Source of the DNA: Candidatus Solincola daggyaiensis
GTDB taxonomy: Bacteria > Actinomycetota > Geothermincolia > Geothermincolales > RBG-13-55-18
Assembly (NCBI GenBank): GCA_015711825.1
Contig: JACVJD010000016.1
Location: forward strand, 1-42,166
DNA length: 42,166 bases
Direction of reading: 5' to 3'
In this document: positions 40,028-42,166 of the stretch, piece by piece
How positions within the stretch are numbered: position 1 is the first letter of the stretch
Layout of the letters: each line of letters starts with the position of its first letter
Notes under the pieces: generated by a model
Seen by the model: the letters and a program-made list of their open reading frames with translations, nothing else
Databases searched by the model: none
What the model was told of the DNA's origin: nothing
Position numbers and translations under genes: made by a program

Positions 40028-41506
40028 CTAGACCACCTCCCGGGCCTCAAAGCAGAGCTTGCCGCGGTTGAGCACGTGGTCGGGGTCCAGTATCGCCTTC
40101 ACCTTGCGCAGGGCGGCCACGGTGTCGGGGCAGCGGGCGTAGGCCAGCTCCGCCCAGGGGCCGTAGGGGCGGGAGAAGAAGGCCCCGGCCTCCGAGAGGG
40201 CCCGCGAGGCGGAGAGGAAGAGGGCCTGCGCCATCTCCCGGTCGGCGGGCCGGAAGTAGAGGGTGAACTCCACGTGCACGTTCCTCCCCTGCTGGATGGG
40301 CTGGATGTAGGCGCCGATCCTCTGGGCGGGGTAGGAGAAGCGCTCCGCCTCCGCCTCCATGATCTCGAGGAAGGCGGGCACCCGGTCCAGGGTGGAGAGG
40401 AAGAAGAGGTCCAGGAAGTCCCCCCGGGGGGCGGTCTTGTAGTAGGGCTCGGGGGAGGGAGAGGAGAGGATGCGCTCCATCCCCTTCCAGGAGCAGCCCG
40501 CCACCTCCGGGGAGGGCACGACCCCCGCCGCCTGGGCGTGGCGGGCGAGGTCGCGCTCCTGGTAGGCCACCCTTTCTTGCGGCAGGTACTCGTAGCCCGA
40601 GACCCCGTAGACGGCCGTCCAGGGGGCCTGCCTTTGCGCCAGGGCGTCCACCTCCTCCCCGCCTTTCTCCGAGATGAGGGCGGCCAGGGCGTAGGAGTTG
40701 AGGATCAGCCACTCGTCTGCGAGCTTGGGGCGCAGGGAGCGGTAGGTGAACTCCGAGAGGCGGGAGAGCTTGCGGTCGGGGACGAACCAGATGCGGTGGA
40801 TGGTGGGCTTGACCTCCAGCTTCAGGGTGCACCAGGTGACCGCGGCCATGGTCCCCTGGGCCCCCTGCACCACGCGCACGAAGTCGGTCTGGGCCGGGCC
40901 CATGGGGTTCTTCTGGGCCCCTCCCGCCGCCCACTGCTGCTCCAGGGATCCGGGGCCGGCGGCCGACCCGGTCCTGAAGAGGTCGCCTGAGCCGAAGACC
41001 AGCTCGGTGCAGAGCATGGGGTCGGTCATGTCCCAGTGGTACTTGGGGATTATGATGGGCTCGCGCTCCAGGGCGGAGGCGAGCACGGACTTGCCCCGCT
41101 TGGGGCGCAGGGGCATGAGCACCTTGAGGCCCGCGGCGTCGGCCTCGGGGATGAGGCGCTCGAAGGTCACCCCGGGCTCGATGAGGGCCACCTTGTTGCG
41201 CCGGTCCAGGCGCACGATCCTGTCCATTTTGGACATGTCCACCATGATCCCCTCGCCGGCGGGCACGGAGTCCCCCCTGAGGCGGGGCGGGGCGGAGGAG
41301 GAGAAGACCAGGTTCAGCTTCTCTTCCCGGGCGAGCTTTAGGAGCGCGCGCACCTCGGCGGTGGAGGAGGGGCGCACCAGGGCCGCGGGCTCTCCCCCCG
41401 CAACCGCTCCCCCCGAGCGCCAGGAGGAGAGGACGCCCTCGTCCTCGGTGACGTCCTCTGCGCCCACGATGGCGGAGAGCTTCTGCTTGAGCTCGGGCGC
41501 GATCAT
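40028..41506 (-). CDS. GlcD-type FAD-linked oxidase, copy A (most diverged)
   Basis: A 492-residue member of the same PCMH family, shorter than copies B and C and more diverged. It has AALVRPSSTAEVRALLKLA, LVFSSSAPPRLRGDSV, MDRIVRLDRRNKVALIEPGV, GAQKNPMGPAQTDFVRVVQG and the classic C-terminal LDPDHVLNRGKLCF. The last motif is that of D-lactate/glycolate dehydrogenase GlcD. ATG 41506 lies within the stop of a small upstream ORF (ATGA) behind GGTGAGGAG. It precedes the CCG-domain protein, an arrangement like GlcD-GlcF. Confidence 0.88.
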   Translation of the reverse strand: MIAPELKQKLSAIVGAEDVTEDEGVLSSWRSGGAVAGGEPAALVRPSSTAEVRALLKLAREEKLNLVFSSSAPPRLRGDSVPAGEGIMVDMSKMDRIVRLDRRNKVALIEPGVTFERLIPEADAAGLKVLMPLRPKRGKSVLASALEREPIIIPKYHWDMTDPMLCTELVFGSGDLFRTGSAAGPGSLEQQWAAGGAQKNPMGPAQTDFVRVVQGAQGTMAAVTWCTLKLEVKPTIHRIWFVPDRKLSRLSEFTYRSLRPKLADEWLILNSYALAALISEKGGEEVDALAQRQAPWTAVYGVSGYEYLPQERVAYQERDLARHAQAAGVVPSPEVAGCSWKGMERILSSPSPEPYYKTAPRGDFLDLFFLSTLDRVPAFLEIMEAEAERFSYPAQRIGAYIQPIQQGRNVHVEFTLYFRPADREMAQALFLSASRALSEAGAFFSRPYGPWAELAYARCPDTVAALRKVKAILDPDHVLNRGKLCFEAREVV

Positions 41507-41640
41507 CTCCTCACCTCCCCAGGGCTCGCGGGGGCGGCGGCGCGTCCCGGCCCGCGCCGGCAGTAGAGGGCCCCCTCCCATGCCGTCTCCTCCCCTCCCA
41601 GGACGGAGGGGGGCTTGCGCTCCATGTCCTTTACAAACAT
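41503..41640 (-). CDS. Short ORF of 45 residues upstream of oxidase copy A
   Basis: Starts MFVKDMERKPPSVLGGEETA and is rich in Gly/Pro/Arg toward the end. Its TGA overlaps the ATG of the oxidase (ATGA), and GGGGGAAGAAG precedes its own ATG. The position supports translation, but the composition is of low complexity and no family is evident. It may be a coupling leader peptide instead of a functional protein. Confidence 0.4.
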   Translation of the reverse strand: MFVKDMERKPPSVLGGEETAWEGALYCRRGPGRAAAPASPGEVRR

Positions 41641-41654
41641 CTTCTTCCCCCTTT

Positions 41655-42050
41655 TCAGGCCGTCCGTCCCAGCAGGGCCAAAACCCGCTCCTTGAGGGAG
41701 GGGGGCGGGGCCCCGGTGGCCGCCCGGGCCAGGTTGGCCCGCATGCCCGCCACCGCAAGCCTCCTCACCGCGGAGAGGTCCAGCAGGCGGGAGAGCAGCT
41801 TCATCAGGCCGTCGTTTTCCAGGTATCTCATCAGGGGGCCGGCGCGGTCCAGCAGGCGGTCCACCCTGGCCACCGTCTCCGGCTTGGCCTCGTCCAGCCG
41901 GTTCAGGAGGTCTCCCATGTTCATGCCCGTATCGGCCATCACCCCCTCCAGGGCCTCTCCCTGGATGGCCATGAACTTGTCCAGCACGCCGTTGCGCCAG
42001 GCGCAGCGCATGACCTTGAACACCTGCGCGGGGTCGAGCGCCAATGCCAT
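41655..42050 (-). CDS. Helical protein of unknown function at the head of the redox cluster
   Basis: A 131-residue alpha-helical soluble protein: LDPAQVFKVMRCAWRNGVLD, MNMGDLLNRLDEAKPETVAR, MRYLENDGLMKLLSRLLDL, and a last helix NLARAATGAPPPSLKERVLA. The repeats of helix-Gly/Pro-helix recall DUF1641-like proteins that accompany formate dehydrogenases and sulfide:quinone reductases, but I cannot verify this. The start ATG 42050 (or GTG 42053) has a close GGAGG. The next upstream gene is a TetR-like regulator 36 bases away, which suggests regulation of the cluster. Confidence 0.7.
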   Translation of the reverse strand: MALALDPAQVFKVMRCAWRNGVLDKFMAIQGEALEGVMADTGMNMGDLLNRLDEAKPETVARVDRLLDRAGPLMRYLENDGLMKLLSRLLDLSAVRRLAVAGMRANLARAATGAPPPSLKERVLALLGRTA

Positions 42051-42086
42051 CACCTCCGTGTTTTCTCGCCGGCATCGCTTGAGAGG

Positions 42087-42166
42087 TCAGCCGGCCCTTA
42101 CCCCCCTCAGCACCACATCTATGGCGGTATCGAAAACCTCCTGGTAAGGTCTTTTACCGCGCGCGG
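42087..42166 (-). CDS. TetR-like regulator C-terminus (5' part outside window)
   Basis: Only 26 codons are visible: RGKRPYQEVFDTAIDVVLRG, then VRAG and a TGA at 42087. The end ...F.TAIDVVLRG is common in TetR/AcrR family regulators of fatty-acid or lipid genes. The DNA-binding domain is outside. It is the last visible gene upstream of the redox cluster on the same strand, so it could be its regulator. Confidence 0.5.
   Translation of the reverse strand, partial: ARGKRPYQEVFDTAIDVVLRGVRAG

Noticed and set aside
1-42166. CRISPR arrays, insertion sequences, integrases or prophage genes
   Set aside because: No regularly spaced short repeats, transposase or integrase motifs, or target-site duplications were seen.

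Overview
The window is high-GC bacterial DNA with AT-rich intergenic promoters, frequent GTG/TTG starts, strong Shine-Dalgarno sites, and an encoded CCA on its one tRNA. Gene content is anaerobe-like and redox-rich: an RnfC homologue, many [4Fe-4S] proteins, HdrD/GlpC-type CCG domains and several FixC/FixX pairs. I suggest a deep-branching, anaerobic actinobacterial-type or similar Gram-positive-like lineage. This rests on gene content only; there is no rRNA or core marker here.

Region 1 (1-2.6 kb): an RnfC-like subunit, cut by the window edge, follows an FdnH/HybA-like four-cluster iron-sulfur subunit on the minus strand. A divergent ArsR regulator lies on the other side of a long intergenic region. 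Region 2 (2.9-7.0 kb): an arsenic cluster. A minus-strand operon encodes Acr3 arsenite exporter, an ArsD metallochaperone fused to an AhpD/CMD-like domain, a small membrane protein and a tandem UspA protein. A divergent ArsR follows, with overlapping face-to-face promoters, then a cupin. Region 3 (7.2-13.8 kb): a long minus-strand operon begins at a consensus promoter. It encodes an ArsR, a small protein, a Fe-S protein, a CxxC thioredoxin-like protein, a COG0701 permease, a DGC protein, a DUF6951-like protein, a split COG0701 permease, DUF169 and UspA. It looks like a metalloid, thiol or sulfur handling system that I cannot name. Region 4 (14.0-18.2 kb): plus-strand genes including a paralogue of the small protein above, an LMW-phosphatase type ArsC, a Cys-rich PadR regulator and an ABC exporter, plus a minus-strand cupin. 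tRNA-Ser(CGA) follows at 18.6 kb.

Region 5 (18.8-23.6 kb) is the most striking. Two fluoride (crcB-motif) riboswitches, each with its own terminator hairpin, lie back to back between 22.26 and 22.65 kb. One faces a translationally coupled pair of MutS-family ATPases. The other faces a two-gene unit of unknown function: a 64-residue protein and a 242-residue protein with two CxxC...CxxH modules. No recognised fluoride exporter (crcB/fluc or eriC-F) is present in the window.

Region 6 (23.9-42.1 kb): one strand carries a large redox cluster read from right to left. It holds a TetR-like C-terminus, a helical protein, three GlcD-type FAD-linked oxidases, an HdrD/GlpC-type Fe-S protein, two FixC-like/FixX-like pairs, one PPOX-like and two CrtI-like flavoproteins, a further FAD protein and a CrtC/AttH-like protein. 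The oxidase-FixC-FixX block occurs twice in tandem. This suggests electron flow from alpha-hydroxyacid-like dehydrogenases through FixCX to an isoprenoid or quinone-like acceptor; that role is inference.
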